A DNA stretch of 64,000 bases from Nibribacter ruber (GCF_009913235.1 NZ_CP047897.1:2003501-2067500); one strand, 5' to 3'. Shown: positions 1 to 9,155, numbered from the stretch's first letter. The notes: generated by a model not told the origin, from the letters alone. Numbers and translations are program-made.

Positions 1-534
1 GAAGCTAAGGCGCTTCGTGAGGAAGCTCAAGTTCCATGTGTATTGTACGGCGGTTCTGAGCAGGTTCACTTCTCATCGCCTGCTATCTTGTTCCGCGAGT
101 TGGTATATTCTCCAAACGTGTACCAGGTAGAGTTGAACATTGAAGGCACTATCTACAAAGCCATCATGCAAGACTTGCAGTTCCACCCAGTGAACGAGCA
201 ATTATTGCACGTAGACTTCTTGTTGCTAGATGATGCCAAAGAAGTAAAAGTAGACGTTCCAGTACGTTACGTAGGTACTTCTCCAGGTGTAATGGCCGGT
301 GGTAAATTGGTAACCAAACTGCGCAAACTACGCGTGAAGGCTCTTCCAGCTAACCTGCCAGATTCAATTGCGGTAGACATCTCTGACCTAGAGTTGGGTA
401 AGTCTATCAAAGTGAACAAAATCACGCCAGAAGGTTACGCTATCTTGACTAACCCACTTTCTCCAGTTGCCACGGTAACTATCCCAAGAGCCCTGAAAAG
501 CGCTCAGACAGAGGAGAAAAAAGGCAAGAAATAG
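1..534 (+). CDS. rplY: 50S ribosomal protein L25/general stress protein Ctc (5' end cut by window)
   Basis: L25 binds 5S rRNA in the large ribosomal subunit. The reading frame is open from base 1, so the N-terminus lies outside the window; 177 codons are visible, most of a Ctc-type L25 of about 190-220 residues. The 5S-binding N-terminal domain is represented by the stretch ending in QDLQFHPVNEQLLHVDF, and the C-terminal TL5-type beta domain by VPVRYVGTSPGV and LPDSIAVDIS. The protein ends in a Lys-rich tail, as is common in Bacteroidota. pth follows downstream on the same strand; rplY-pth is a conserved order in many bacteria, but here a terminator and about 890 bases separate them. Family assignment is secure. 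Confidence 0.95.
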   Translation, partial: EAKALREEAQVPCVLYGGSEQVHFSSPAILFRELVYSPNVYQVELNIEGTIYKAIMQDLQFHPVNEQLLHVDFLLLDDAKEVKVDVPVRYVGTSPGVMAGGKLVTKLRKLRVKALPANLPDSIAVDISDLELGKSIKVNKITPEGYAILTNPLSPVATVTIPRALKSAQTEEKKGKK

Positions 535-553
535 TCTTAACTTTTCCCTTTTC

Positions 554-595
554 AAAAGTCCTGTTCTGCCTCGGCAGGGCAGGACTTTTTGTTTT
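554..595 (+). terminator. Intrinsic terminator of rplY
   Basis: A GC-rich hairpin (AAAGTCCTG pairing with CAGGACTTT, with further pairing inside) is followed by a T-rich run 20 bases after the rplY stop codon. Confidence 0.85.
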
Positions 596-634
596 AGGCG
601 AAGTAGAGGGTTGCCCTCATCTTCCTCAAACTTC

Positions 635-672
635 CGTTTTTGGTCTGTTTTCCGGGAAACAGGTCAAAAACG
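635..672. repeat. PAL38 palindromic element, copy 1
   Basis: 38-bp copy between rplY and pth, 40 bases after the rplY terminator. Ends CG-TTTTT and AAAAA-CG are intact; the inner arm GGTCTG/CAGGTC is imperfectly paired. Confidence 0.85.
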
Positions 673-702
673 GATGCTTGAGGAAAAGTACTGGACACTC
701 GG

Positions 703-741
703 CAATGCGTGAGAGACAAGACAGTGCCATTGCCTCTACAG
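703..741 (-). repeat. Dispersed repeat, first half of the compound family (reverse orientation)
   Basis: Read on the minus strand this is the CTGTAGAGGCAATGGCACTG... GTCTCTCACGCATTG module. The same module is found at 8923-8960 (also reversed) and as the first half of the compound repeats at 50913-51007 and 56295-56394. Confidence 0.65.
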
Positions 742-850
742 AATATTTCTACCGCGCCAGCGCATAAAGGTATTGCAGCGTTTCCAACACCAGTCCGCCA
801 TCCGACCGACCTTGCGCAGGGCAGCCTTGGCTGTGCGCCCGGAGCATGGA
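742..850. other. Gene-free stretch between repeats
   Basis: The whole rplY-pth interval (596-1243) has no convincing gene; it is a mosaic of dispersed repeats. Nothing further was recognised in this part. Confidence 0.5.
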
Positions 851-1018
851 AGGGACCGAGTAATGGCTTATCTAAGTGGCAACGGCCTAAGCTGACTATG
901 AAACAGATAACATTTGCCAAGTGCAGAAAACGAACCACCGCCTGTCCGAGCGGCAGCGAGTTCGGTGGTTCTTGATTCTTTTGGTTACTTTTCTCATCAA
1001 GGAGAAAAGTGACAAACC
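851..1018 (+). repeat. About 170-bp two-hairpin dispersed repeat, copy A
   Basis: Homologous over most of its length to 43058-43227. Shared landmarks are GGCTTATC...GACTATGAAAC, CTGTCCGAGCGG, CAGCGAGTTCGG, TTGATTCTTTTGGTTA, CATCAAGGA and GTGACAAACC. It contains two stems: GAACCACCG with CGGTGGTTC, and ACTTTTCTC with GAGAAAAGT around an ATCAAG loop. The second copy keeps the stems with different bases. Confidence 0.75.
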
Positions 1019-1120
1019 CAGGCAGAAAGTAAGAAGGGGAATGATTGGTTAGAAGGAATTGGGAGGCAGTCTTAGTTGTCGGTGATAACACCAACAACGG
1101 CGGTCGGAATGACCAAATAG

Positions 1121-1206
1121 TGTAAACACCCCTCTTCGCTCCCCTCAAGGGGAGAATCCTCGCTGTCTCAGACTCTCGTTTGGGCAATCCTCAAGGGGAG
1201 AATCCG
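1121..1206 (+). repeat. Compound-family repeat, second half
   Basis: Contains TGTAAACACCCCTCTTCGCT, then CCCCTCAAGGGGAGAATCC twice, with CTCGTTTGGGCAATCC between. It matches 43301-43376 closely and the second half of 56295-56394 and 50913-51007. Confidence 0.7.
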
Positions 1207-1243
1207 TAGTGAATAACAGGTTCAGCTATTTGGACTACAAAGC

Positions 1244-1281
1244 CGTTTTTGGCCTCTTTTCAAGAAAACAAGCCAAAAACG
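1244..1281. repeat. PAL38 palindromic element, copy 2
   Basis: 38-bp copy 35 bases upstream of the pth promoter. Inner arms GGCCTC/CAAGCC are imperfect. It must not be read as an N-terminal extension of pth. Confidence 0.85.
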
Positions 1282-1316
1282 AAACAGCTTTCTGCCCATC
1301 ACCCAATCTCTAGTTA

Positions 1317-1346
1317 TTGTTCCCTGTCTCCTCTTCAGTACCTTTG
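1317..1346 (+). promoter_or_regulatory. Bacteroidota-type promoter of pth
   Basis: TTG at 1317-1319, a 19-base spacer and TACCTTTG at 1339-1346 match the known Bacteroidota sigma-factor consensus (TTTG / TAnnTTTG). It predicts transcription starting near 1353 and so a leader of about 70 bases before the chosen pth start. Confidence 0.7.
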
Positions 1347-1422
1347 TAAAATGCTACACCGTTTACGTAACTGGCTGAGCGGGAATAAACCGCCTCGGCC
1401 AACGGATGCCATACCTTCAGAC

Positions 1423-1983
1423 ATGAAATACTTACTAGTGGGCCTGGGCAACATTGGTCCAGAATACGCCGAGACGCGGCACAACATCGGGTTTATGGTC
1501 TTGGATTACCTGGCCAAAAAGAATGAAGTGGCTTTTGATACGGGCCGTCATTCGTTTGTGACCGAATTCAAGCACAAGGGAAAGCACTTTACATTAGTCA
1601 AGCCTACCACCTACATGAACTTAAGTGGCAAGGCCGTGGCGCATTGGTTGAGCGTTTTGAAGATTCCGGCTGAGCAGATGCTGGTGATTACAGATGACTT
1701 GGCCTTGCCGTTTGGCAAGTTGCGTATGCGGGCCAAAGGCAGTGCCGGCGGGCATAACGGTCTTAAGCACATTGAGCAGACCTTGGGCAACAATGAGTAC
1801 CCACGTCTAAGATTCGGGGTGGATTCTCAGTTCTCCAAAGGCAGACAGGTGGATTATGTATTGAGCCCCTTCTCTGAGGATGAAAAAATTGATTTGGGCA
1901 CCTACATTGAGAAGGCAGCTGAGATGAGTCTTTCCTTCGGGACCATTGGCTTGGAGCGCACCATGAACTTCTTCAACAAGTAG
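1423..1983 (+). CDS. pth: Peptidyl-tRNA hydrolase
   Basis: Cleaves the ester bond of peptidyl-tRNAs that drop off ribosomes, recycling tRNA in the cytoplasm. The protein is 186 residues, normal for bacterial Pth. The N-terminus MKYLLVGLGNIGPEY and TRHNIGF place catalytic His at residue 20 and Asn at 10, the same numbering as the E. coli enzyme, which favours this start. KPTTYMNLSG, VITDDLALPFG and GSAGGHNGLKHIE are further family motifs. An in-frame ATG at 1351 would add 24 residues, but the promoter puts the transcript start almost on it, so it would have to be leaderless. The gene is monocistronic, followed by a bidirectional terminator. Confidence 0.95.
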   Translation: MKYLLVGLGNIGPEYAETRHNIGFMVLDYLAKKNEVAFDTGRHSFVTEFKHKGKHFTLVKPTTYMNLSGKAVAHWLSVLKIPAEQMLVITDDLALPFGKLRMRAKGSAGGHNGLKHIEQTLGNNEYPRLRFGVDSQFSKGRQVDYVLSPFSEDEKIDLGTYIEKAAEMSLSFGTIGLERTMNFFNK

Positions 1984-2004
1984 ATTTTGCACGTTAACAC
2001 GCAT

Positions 2005-2039
2005 AAAAAAAGGAGCAGATCTATAGTTGCTCCTTTTTT
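2005..2039. terminator. Bidirectional terminator between pth and the GAF gene
   Basis: AAAAAAGGAGCA pairs with TGCTCCTTTTTT. The A-run and T-run at opposite ends make it work for both convergent genes. Confidence 0.85.
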
Positions 2040-2055
2040 ATGCGCTTAGTTTGCT

Positions 2056-2808
2056 TCACCTACCAAATACAGCTGAGTGCAGCAGGCTTTCTATCTTGGT
2101 TTCTAGGGCAATGCCAGACTGGGTAAATTGGGCGATACCCTCCTTCACTTTTTCTTTCAGCGCGTGGTACTCAGAATGTTGTAAGACCTGCATGGCTTGC
2201 GTCAAGGGCGTCTGGAAGCTCTCTTTTACTTGCTCCTGCAGGGTTTGCAGAGCGCATTGGAATTGGTATAGTTGTTTTTGTTCCTCTTGCCGGGCAATTC
2301 TGTTTCTTCTCAGCTCAAAATGAGTCATTACCTGCCGGGCCAAGACTTCTAAACCCATGCGTTGGTCTGGAGTGAGAATACGCGGCACGGTGTCTATCAC
2401 GCACAAAGTACCCAGAACGTGTCCCTGCGGGGTAATCAAGGGCGCGCCGGCGTAAAACCGTATGTTCGCCTCGCCTACCACCAATGGGTTATTGACAAAC
2501 CGAAGGTCCTTGCGGGCATCTGTCACCTCCAACAGGTCAGGCGTTTGTAAGGCATGCTGGCAGAAAGAACTGGATTTGGGCGTCTCGGTTAACGTCAAGC
2601 CCACCTTGGCCTTAAACCACTGTCGGTTGCTGGCCACCAGTGAGATAACGGCAATGGGCGTCCCGCAGACCAGCGCGGCCAGTTCAGTGAGCTGGTCCAA
2701 TTCTTCATCAGAAGAGGTGTCCAGCAGATCATACTGGTCCAGGACTTGTAATCGCTGTTGCTCTTGCGGCGGCGCAGATGGCTTTCTATTTTTCAGCAAG
2801 GTGGTCAT
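2056..2808 (-). CDS. GAF domain-containing protein
   Basis: A 250-residue protein with one GAF domain at about residues 20-170. The opening RLQVLDQYDLLDTSSDEELD, then PIAVISLVASNRQWFKAKVG, SFCQHAL, FYAGAPLITPQGHVLGTLCVID, is the form usually found at the N-terminus of sensor kinases and diguanylate cyclases. Here no kinase or GGDEF output follows; residues about 175-250 are a Gln/Glu/Lys-rich, probably coiled-coil tail. It is likely a stand-alone cytoplasmic sensor of a small ligand or redox state; ligand unknown. It is transcribed divergently from the MFS gene. A TATCTTTA box on the minus strand (2842-2849) is a possible weak -7 element. Family is clear, function is not. Confidence 0.85.
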   Translation of the reverse strand: MTTLLKNRKPSAPPQEQQRLQVLDQYDLLDTSSDEELDQLTELAALVCGTPIAVISLVASNRQWFKAKVGLTLTETPKSSSFCQHALQTPDLLEVTDARKDLRFVNNPLVVGEANIRFYAGAPLITPQGHVLGTLCVIDTVPRILTPDQRMGLEVLARQVMTHFELRRNRIARQEEQKQLYQFQCALQTLQEQVKESFQTPLTQAMQVLQHSEYHALKEKVKEGIAQFTQSGIALETKIESLLHSAVFGR

Positions 2809-2983
2809 AGTTTGGAAGGAAAGATTTGAAAGAGAACCAGATAAAGATAACTAAGCACCAGGCAGATAGGAGAATTACTCGATGTACTTAGACTTCTACC
2901 AGTTGAATCAAGGAATAACCACGTTGTTTTCTAAACAGATTATAAGTTTCCCTACTTTTACGGCGCGCTATCCCCCACTCCCC

Positions 2984-4186
2984 ATGAAACGCATCCTATC
3001 CCTCTACGGAAACGCTTACGGAGGCCTCTCCAGAGAGGCCTGGTTCTTGGCGGCCGTCATGTTCATCAATAGAAGCGGGGCCATGGTGGTGCCTTTCCTG
3101 AGCGTGTACCTCACCGAGTCCATGGGCTTTACTTTGAAGCAAGTGGGTATTCTGCTCAGCTTGTTTGGGGCAGGCTCTATGTGCGGCACGTTTCTGGGTG
3201 GCTGGCTCACCGATAGGATAGGCCATTTCAAAGTGCAGCTAGGCAGTCTGGTACTGGGCGGACTCTGGTTTTTTGTGATGCTGCAACTGCACACGTTTGA
3301 GTTGTTCGGGGCGGGCATCTTTGTACTCAGCATCATGACCGAGTGCCTTCGGCCGGCCAACGCCTCTTCAGTGAGCCACTATGCCAGACCAGAGAACGTG
3401 ACGCGGGCGTTTTCCCTGAACAGGATGGCCATCAATTTGGGTTTTTCCATTGGTCCGGCGCTGGGTGGTTTACTGGCTACCATCTCATATGAGTTTCTGT
3501 TTATGGCAGACGGCCTCACCTGCCTTACCGCGGGCGCCCTGTTTTACTTTTACTTCCGGAACCGGACGGGCCATGAGCATATACCCGCCCAGGCAGAAAA
3601 GAAGCCCGCTTCCAAATCTCCGTACGCAGACGGTCTCTTTGTGCTGTTCACGGTACTGTGCTGTCTGTTTGCCATTTGCTTCATGCAGTTCTTCAGTACC
3701 ATGCCCTTGTACTTCAGGCAGGTGTACAGGCTGAGCGAGCTGGAGATTGGCCTGCTGCTGGGCTTTAACGGCTTCATTGTCTTCTCCCTGGAAATGCTAT
3801 TGGTGTACCTGATTGGTGAGCGGGTGTCACTCTGGAAACTGATTGTCTTCGGGTTGATCTTACTAGCGGCGGCGTTCGTGTTCTTGAATGTCTTTCAGGG
3901 GTTCTGGGTCTTGCTGGTGTCTGTACTGCTCATGAGTCTGGCCGAAATCTTTGCCATGCCCTACATGTCCACGCTCACCGTGCAGCGGTCTGGCCCGCAG
4001 AACCGAGGCGGCTACATGGCCTTGTACAGCCTGGCGTATTCTGGGGCGCACATTGTGGCTCCGTACGTGGGCACCACCGTCATTGCCAACCACGGCTTTG
4101 AGACACTTTGGTGGGGCGCCAGCTTGTTGGCTTTGGTAACGGCCCTGGGCTTTTTCTTCGTGGTGAAGAGATTGACGGCCGCTTAG
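2984..4186 (+). CDS. MFS transporter
   Basis: A 400-residue integral membrane protein with about 12 hydrophobic segments, typical of the major facilitator superfamily drug/metabolite antiporters. Between TM2 and TM3 it has GGWLTDRIGHFKVQ, the classic MFS loop signature (G-x-x-x-D-R-x-G-x-x), and TM5 contains GFSIGPALGGLLA, resembling the antiporter motif C. I chose the ATG at 2984 (MKRILSLYGNAYGGLSREAW) because the upstream in-frame extension to 2882 is not membrane-like. The substrate cannot be read from sequence. It lies between the divergent GAF gene and a PAL38 copy. Confidence 0.88.
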   Translation: MKRILSLYGNAYGGLSREAWFLAAVMFINRSGAMVVPFLSVYLTESMGFTLKQVGILLSLFGAGSMCGTFLGGWLTDRIGHFKVQLGSLVLGGLWFFVMLQLHTFELFGAGIFVLSIMTECLRPANASSVSHYARPENVTRAFSLNRMAINLGFSIGPALGGLLATISYEFLFMADGLTCLTAGALFYFYFRNRTGHEHIPAQAEKKPASKSPYADGLFVLFTVLCCLFAICFMQFFSTMPLYFRQVYRLSELEIGLLLGFNGFIVFSLEMLLVYLIGERVSLWKLIVFGLILLAAAFVFLNVFQGFWVLLVSVLLMSLAEIFAMPYMSTLTVQRSGPQNRGGYMALYSLAYSGAHIVAPYVGTTVIANHGFETLWWGASLLALVTALGFFFVVKRLTAA

Positions 4187-4188
4187 TC

Positions 4189-4226
4189 CGTTTTTGGCGT
4201 ATTTCTGGTAAAACAGGCCAAAAACG
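4189..4226. repeat. PAL38 palindromic element, copy 3
   Basis: Begins 3 bases after the MFS stop codon; inner arms GGCGTA/CAGGCC are degenerate. No separate terminator is visible here. Confidence 0.8.
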
Positions 4227-4260
4227 ACTCAATCCTTACACTCCTTTTTTGTTAACCAAT

Positions 4261-5430
4261 ATGCAACTTCACCGCGTACTCATTTTATTCTCGGCTATTA
4301 TCTTTTTAGGCTGTGCCTCCGTTAACACTAGCTCAAGAAAGCAAGACATGCTCGTATATGTAGGCACGTACGCCAAGCAGGACAGCGCCGGCATCTTCGG
4401 GTACCGGCTTAATGAAGAGACCGGCACCTTGACCAAGGCATTTGACGTGAAGGCCGGCCCCAACCCCTCTTACCTGGCCCTGGACGTTGACCGGAAGCAC
4501 CTCTATGCCGTCAATGAGATTTCTGAGTTTGAAGGCCAGAAAACCGGCGCCGTGAGCGCCTTTGCCATTGACCAAACCACCGGCAACCTCACCTTCTTAA
4601 ACCGCCAAACCAGCCTGGGCAGCGCACCGTGTTACGTGAGCCTGGACCAAAAGAACCAACTGGCGCTGGTGGCCAATTACGCAGGCGGCACTGTTACGCC
4701 GCTTAAATTGAACGCTGACGGAAGTTTAACCAAGCCTATGAGCAGTCAGGTGCATCAGGGCGCCGGGCCCAAGCCGCAGCAGAAATCTGCCCATGCCCAC
4801 TGCATTCTTCCAGACCCCTTCCAAAAGTATATTCTAGCCGTTGACTTGGGCATTGACCAGGTGATGACCTATAAAGCCAATGCTGCCTCCGGCGAATTGG
4901 AAAAAGTGGGTATTGGCTTTGAAGCCAAAAAAGGCGCTGGCCCCAGACATTTGACCTTTCATCCTAATAAGCACTTCGCCTACCTGGTAAATGAATTGGA
5001 TGGCACCCTCACCGTCCTGGACTACCAGCCCGAGGCAGGAACTTTCACTCACGTGGAAACCCTTTCCACCCTGCCGGCAGAATACCAGAAAGAGAGCTTT
5101 GGGGCCGATGTGCATGTTTCAAAAGACGGGCGGTTTGTGTATGCCTCCAACCGTGGGCACAACAGCATTGCGGTATTCCAAATAAACCAAACCAGTGGCA
5201 GACTGACGCTGGTGCAGCACATGAGTACCCACGGCGACTGGCCCCGCAATTTCACACTGACGCCTTCGGGCAGGATGCTGCTGGTGGCCAACCAGCGTTC
5301 CCAGAATATCACCACGTACCACGTAGATCCGCAGACCGGCAAGCTCACCTACACCGGAAACTCCATAAATCTATCTTCGCCGGTGTATTTGCAGGTGGTG
5401 CCCCTGTTTACTGGCTCGGAGCAAAAATAA
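4261..5430 (+). CDS. Lactonase family (6-phosphogluconolactonase-like) seven-bladed beta-propeller lipoprotein
   Basis: A 389-residue member of the YbhE/Pgl lactonase family, whose cytoplasmic members hydrolyse 6-phosphogluconolactone. Repeated blades carry motifs such as YVGTYAKQDSAGIFGYRLN, GPNPSYLALDVDRKHLYAVNE, HAHCILPDPFQKYILAVDLG, GPRHLTFHPNKHFAYLVNEL, DVHVSKDGRFVYASNRGHNS and WPRNFTLTPSGRMLLVANQ. Unlike E. coli Pgl it begins with a lipoprotein signal (IIFLGC, lipid-modified Cys at residue 18), so it should sit in the envelope, where a pentose-phosphate role is doubtful; an extracytoplasmic sugar lactone is more likely. The ATG at 4261 is chosen because the signal peptide starts there. 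PAL38 copies lie on both sides. Confidence 0.88.
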   Translation: MQLHRVLILFSAIIFLGCASVNTSSRKQDMLVYVGTYAKQDSAGIFGYRLNEETGTLTKAFDVKAGPNPSYLALDVDRKHLYAVNEISEFEGQKTGAVSAFAIDQTTGNLTFLNRQTSLGSAPCYVSLDQKNQLALVANYAGGTVTPLKLNADGSLTKPMSSQVHQGAGPKPQQKSAHAHCILPDPFQKYILAVDLGIDQVMTYKANAASGELEKVGIGFEAKKGAGPRHLTFHPNKHFAYLVNELDGTLTVLDYQPEAGTFTHVETLSTLPAEYQKESFGADVHVSKDGRFVYASNRGHNSIAVFQINQTSGRLTLVQHMSTHGDWPRNFTLTPSGRMLLVANQRSQNITTYHVDPQTGKLTYTGNSINLSSPVYLQVVPLFTGSEQK

Positions 5431-5439
5431 CCCGAGGGT

Positions 5440-5477
5440 CGTTTTTGGCCTCTTTTCTGGAAAACAACCCAAAAACG
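5440..5477. repeat. PAL38 palindromic element, copy 4
   Basis: Ten bases after the lactonase stop; arms GGCCTC/CAACCC partly decayed. Confidence 0.85.
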
Positions 5478-5678
5478 GCGGCAGACTCGCTTTTATCCGT
5501 GGTTACTGGCAGCGCTTGTGGTTCGATGTCCTTCAGGTGACAATGAATTTTGATAGCGCGTGGTACGGGCTTTATCAGATAAAGTTGCTTTGTTTGGCGT
5601 GTAAGTTGCTCTATTGAACTAATTTATATTTTGCAGACCGCTATTTTCTTGTATATTGGTTTTCCAATTCAAACAAAC

Positions 5679-6515
5679 ATGCGTCTCTTACTTTTTCTTA
5701 CCCTTACCCTGTGCTCTCTTTCTGCCTCTGCGCAGGAGGTGCGGTACTATTCTAAAAACTTTCAAGCCAACGTACCTTCCAAGACCGGCCAGGAGCGGCG
5801 CTATGTGGTGGAAGGAGAAAAAATGACCGCTGAAGATTACCAGGCTGGCGCCTTGGTGCAGAAAAGCACTGTGTTTGGCACTGCCAATTTGGTGGAGGCA
5901 GACGCCTATCTGCTGTACCTGGCCAACCAGAAATCCAACCTGATCAAACCGTACTTCACCAAACTGAAAGCCAACCTGACCCGCTACACAGAGGCTGGCA
6001 CTCCGGCGTACGAGCTCTTCGCTAGAGGCGACAAGATGAAGTACGGCCAGATGTGGAACAGTGAGAACAAACCCTTCCTGACCAAAGGCGCCGGCCGTGA
6101 CATGATCTGGAACGAAGACAAGTCTGAGCAGAGCATTACCGTGTTCAAAGACTCTTCGCTGGTTTCTTCGTTCATTTACCGCCTTACCCAAAAAGACACC
6201 ATCTATACCAAGCTAGACAAGCCGGCCGCCCCCAAGAACGGACTGGAAACCTTCCGCTTTCAATTGTCATCGGCGTGCCCCTACCCTAGCAAAGAGGTAA
6301 TGACAGGCAAGCAGACCACCATTTACATCCAGTTCACCATTAATGAGCAGGGCATGCTCAAGGACTTTATGCCGCTAGACCGCCCCGGTTACACCTTTGA
6401 TGCCGCCGCCAAAGAGAAACTGGAAGCCTCTGCCGCCTGGACCCCCGCCACCTTCAACGGCCGACCCGTAAAATCAAGGCAGTCTGTGCCCATCACCTTC
6501 AAACAAGCAGACTAA
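5679..6515 (+). CDS. Secreted protein with C-terminal TonB-like domain
   Basis: A 278-residue protein with a Sec signal peptide (MRLLLFLTLTLCSLSASAQ, cleavage after SAQ). The middle is an MORN/toxin-like charged region without a recognised domain. The C-terminal 85 residues resemble the TonB C-terminal domain: IYIQFTINEQGMLKDF, AAKEKLEAS, WTPATFNGRPVKSRQSVPITF. In Bacteroidota such domains occur on many exported proteins that are not energy transducers, and there is no N-terminal membrane anchor or Pro-rich spacer, so a true TonB role is unlikely. Start chosen at the signal peptide. It converges with metG and shares a terminator with it. Confidence 0.75.
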   Translation: MRLLLFLTLTLCSLSASAQEVRYYSKNFQANVPSKTGQERRYVVEGEKMTAEDYQAGALVQKSTVFGTANLVEADAYLLYLANQKSNLIKPYFTKLKANLTRYTEAGTPAYELFARGDKMKYGQMWNSENKPFLTKGAGRDMIWNEDKSEQSITVFKDSSLVSSFIYRLTQKDTIYTKLDKPAAPKNGLETFRFQLSSACPYPSKEVMTGKQTTIYIQFTINEQGMLKDFMPLDRPGYTFDAAAKEKLEASAAWTPATFNGRPVKSRQSVPITFKQAD

Positions 6516-6529
6516 GCCAAATAACAATA

Positions 6530-6572
6530 AAAGAAAAAGCCTCGCAGAGATAGTCTGCGAGGCTTTTTCTTT
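6530..6572. terminator. Bidirectional terminator between the TonB_C-type gene and metG
   Basis: A 19-bp stem, AAAGAAAAAGCCTCGCAGA with TCTGCGAGGCTTTTTCTTT, ends in a T-rich tract on both strands. Confidence 0.92.
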
Positions 6573-6578
6573 GGGCTT

Positions 6579-6616
6579 CGTTTTTGGGCTGTTTTCCAGA
6601 AAACAGCCCAAAAACG
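6579..6616. repeat. PAL38 palindromic element, copy 5 (perfect arms, GGGCTG subtype)
   Basis: Perfectly paired arms with GGGCTG/CAGCCC. It lies 6 bases beyond a strong conventional terminator, so termination alone does not explain it. Confidence 0.9.
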
Positions 6617-6644
6617 ATAAGCATTCTTACTTCTTAATTACTAA

Positions 6645-8687
6645 TTAGCTCACACCGCCGCCGTTTACCACGGGCTTGGACGGCTGCATGAAGGCCAAGC
6701 TTCCATCGGCGTTTTCAGCCATCAGGAGCATGCCTTGGCTCAGGATTCCCTTGATCTCGCGCGGCGCCAGGTTCACCAATACAGACACTTGCTGACCAAT
6801 GATTTCCTCTGGGTTGAAGTGCTCGGCAATGCCGCTCACAATGGTGCGTTGGTCCAGGCCGGTGTCTACCTTCAGCTTCAATAGCTTTTTGGTCTTGGCT
6901 ACTTTCTCAGCTTCCAGAATGGTACCAATCCGGATGTCAATCTTGGAGAAGTCGTCAAAGGTGATGTCTTCTTTGGCCGGCGCGGCTACGGCATTGGCAA
7001 GTTCATTGGCTTTCTTGGTGTCCAAGAGCTTCTGCACCTGCGCTTCCATCACAGCGTCTTCAATCTTCTCAAACAACAAGGCAGCCTCACCGATAACATG
7101 ACCGGCTGGTAACAAATCCGGAGAACCCGCTTGATCCCATTTACCCGGCGTGTACTGCAACATGTTAGCGAGCTTGATAGCCGTCTCAGGCAGGAACGGC
7201 TCAGCAAGAATGGTCAGGCTGGCTGAGATTTGCAACGCAATGTTCATGATGGTTTCCACGCGGGCCGGGTCTGTCTTGAACAGCTTCCAGGGCTCGGTGT
7301 CTGCCAGGTATTTATTACCCAGACGGGCTAGGTTCATGAGTTCGCCCAGGGCTTCTTTGAAACGGTATTGCTCTAAAGAGGCGGCAATCTTCTCTGGGAA
7401 AGCAGCCAAACTTGCCATTACCTCTTTATCAAATTCTGTCAGTTCACCACGCGCCGGGATGGCACCGTTGTAGTATTTGTGGGTGAGCACCACGGCTCGG
7501 TTGATGAAATTCCCGAAGATGGCTAACAGCTCATTGTTGTTTCTAGCCTGAAAGTCTTTCCACGTGAAATCATTGTCCTTGGTCTCTGGCGCGTTGGCAC
7601 ACAGCACGTAGCGCAGTACATCGGCCTTGCCCGGCAGGTCTTCCAGGTACTCATGCAACCAAACGGCCCAGTTGCGCGAAGTGGAGATTTTATCGCCTTC
7701 CAGGTTCAGGAACTCATTAGCGGGCACGTTGTCTGGCAATACGTAGTCACCGTGGGCTTTGAGCATGGCCGGAAAAATGATACAATGGAAGACAATGTTA
7801 TCCTTCCCAATAAAGTGCACCAGCTTGGTCTCCTGGTCTTTCCAGTACAACTCCCATTCGGGCGTCAGGTCTTTGGTAGCCGAGATATAGCCAATGGGCG
7901 CATCAAACCAGACGTACAATACTTTCCCTTCGGCGCCTTCTACCGGCACGGGTACGCCCCAGTCTAAATCTCTTGTAACGGCGCGCGGTTGCAGGCCTTG
8001 GTCAATCCAGCTTTTGCATTGGCCGTACACGTTGGTTTTCCAGTCAGATTTGTGGCCTTCTACAATCCACTCACGCAACCACGGCTCATATTGGTCCAAT
8101 GGCAGGTACCAATGCTTGGTTTCGCGTAGAACGGGTGGCTCACCGCTTAAAGTACTCTTCGGGTTGATGAGGTCAGTGGCGTTGAGTGACGTTCCGCAAC
8201 TTTCGCATTGGTCACCGTAGGCGCCGTCGTTGCCGCACTTGGGGCAGGTGCCTACAATGTAACGGTCTGCCAGGAACTGCTGGGCTTTCTCGTCAAAATA
8301 CTGCTGGGTGGTCTGCTCAATGAACTTGCCCTCCTCGTAGAGTTTCCTGAAGAAGTTAGAAGCGGTCTCGGCGTGGGTTTTGGACGAGGTGCGGGAATAG
8401 ATGTCAAAGGAGATGTTGAAATCACTGAAGGACTTCTTGATCAGCTCATGGTACTTGTCTACGGCCTGCTGCGGCGTGATGCCTTCTTTCTTGGCGCGTA
8501 TGGTAATGGGAACGCCGTGCTCATCTGACCCGCAGACAAACTTGACATCGCGCCCGCGCGAACGCAGGTACCGCGAGTACACGTCTGCCGGAATATAAAC
8601 GCCGGCCAAGTGCCCAATGTGCACGGGTCCGTTGGCATAAGGCAGGGCGGCGGTAATGGTATATCTTTTAGGATTGGTAATGGCCAT
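6645..8687 (-). CDS. metG: Methionyl-tRNA synthetase
   Basis: Charges tRNA-Met with methionine for initiation and elongation. The 680-residue protein has the class I signature HIGH at residues 23-26 (in [14 protein letters not shown]), a zinc knuckle with Cys 148, 151, 161 and 164, the KMSKS-type loop as KISTS at 333-337, and a C-terminal EMAP/OB-fold tRNA-binding domain from about residue 575 ([34 protein letters not shown]). It is the long dimeric form. The start MAITNPKRY is preferred over an upstream in-frame ATG at 8768 because the core begins there and a TATATTTG promoter element lies just upstream. Confidence 0.97.
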   Translation of the reverse strand: MAITNPKRYTITAALPYANGPVHIGHLAGVYIPADVYSRYLRSRGRDVKFVCGSDEHGVPITIRAKKEGITPQQAVDKYHELIKKSFSDFNISFDIYSRTSSKTHAETASNFFRKLYEEGKFIEQTTQQYFDEKAQQFLADRYIVGTCPKCGNDGAYGDQCESCGTSLNATDLINPKSTLSGEPPVLRETKHWYLPLDQYEPWLREWIVEGHKSDWKTNVYGQCKSWIDQGLQPRAVTRDLDWGVPVPVEGAEGKVLYVWFDAPIGYISATKDLTPEWELYWKDQETKLVHFIGKDNIVFHCIIFPAMLKAHGDYVLPDNVPANEFLNLEGDKISTSRNWAVWLHEYLEDLPGKADVLRYVLCANAPETKDNDFTWKDFQARNNNELLAIFGNFINRAVVLTHKYYNGAIPARGELTEFDKEVMASLAAFPEKIAASLEQYRFKEALGELMNLARLGNKYLADTEPWKLFKTDPARVETIMNIALQISASLTILAEPFLPETAIKLANMLQYTPGKWDQAGSPDLLPAGHVIGEAALLFEKIEDAVMEAQVQKLLDTKKANELANAVAAPAKEDITFDDFSKIDIRIGTILEAEKVAKTKKLLKLKVDTGLDQRTIVSGIAEHFNPEEIIGQQVSVLVNLAPREIKGILSQGMLLMAENADGSLAFMQPSKPVVNGGGVS

Positions 8688-8706
8688 ATTCTCTTCTTTC
8701 AAAAAA

Positions 8707-8714
8707 CAAATATA
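8707..8714 (-). promoter_or_regulatory. -7 promoter element of metG
   Basis: TATATTTG on the minus strand matches TAnnTTTG exactly, 20 bases upstream of the metG ATG. No convincing -33 TTG at the usual spacing. Confidence 0.55.
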
Positions 8715-8775
8715 GTGATTTTGCAGGGACCTTTTTGGGAGGCCGCACCAGAGAAGTCTCTTACGCAAACGCTGC

Positions 8776-8813
8776 CGTTTTTAGGCTATTTTCCAGAAAA
8801 CACGACAAAAACG
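8776..8813. repeat. PAL38 palindromic element, copy 6
   Basis: Upstream of the metG promoter region; arms AGGCTA/CACGAC are decayed while the T5/A5 ends are intact. Confidence 0.8.
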
Positions 8814-9155
8814 GAAGCAGACATTCTTATTGGTAAACGGTTGTAGAAAAATTGAGGCGCTCTCTTTATGTAAACATCCTAGCACAAACATCTCATTGTT
8901 CAGCAGACTTTGTTGATCTGGTATGCGCGGGAGACAAGGCAGTGCCATTGTCTCTACAGGAGCTTGCTATTTTCTGATTTAGAATTCTTTAACAGCGACG
9001 AGTAGCTTCAAAAATGAGTGTAGATTCAAGCGAACTCTTGCGCCATGGAGTCCTCTTTTTAAATCAAGTTAAAGAGATAAGCATGTGCGTTGGCAACTTT
9101 GATTCTACTGAACAGGAAGAGAATCCTTATTAGAATGAATGTGCCTTTACTACAC
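8814..9155. other. Gene-free stretch with one dispersed repeat
   Basis: No credible coding region. 8923-8960 (reverse orientation) carries the GAGACAAGGCAGTGCCATTG module also seen at 703-741, 50913 and 56295. The rest shows nothing recognisable. Confidence 0.55.

Noticed and set aside
594-1187. Open frame of 197 codons on the minus strand in the rplY-pth interval
   Set aside because: It runs across dispersed repeats and a palindrome; fragments of the same translation arise wherever this repeat family occurs.
1249-1422. N-terminal extension of Pth to 1249 or 1351
   Set aside because: 1249 lies within a 38-bp palindrome. 1351 coincides with the predicted transcription start. The start at 1423 gives family-standard catalytic numbering.
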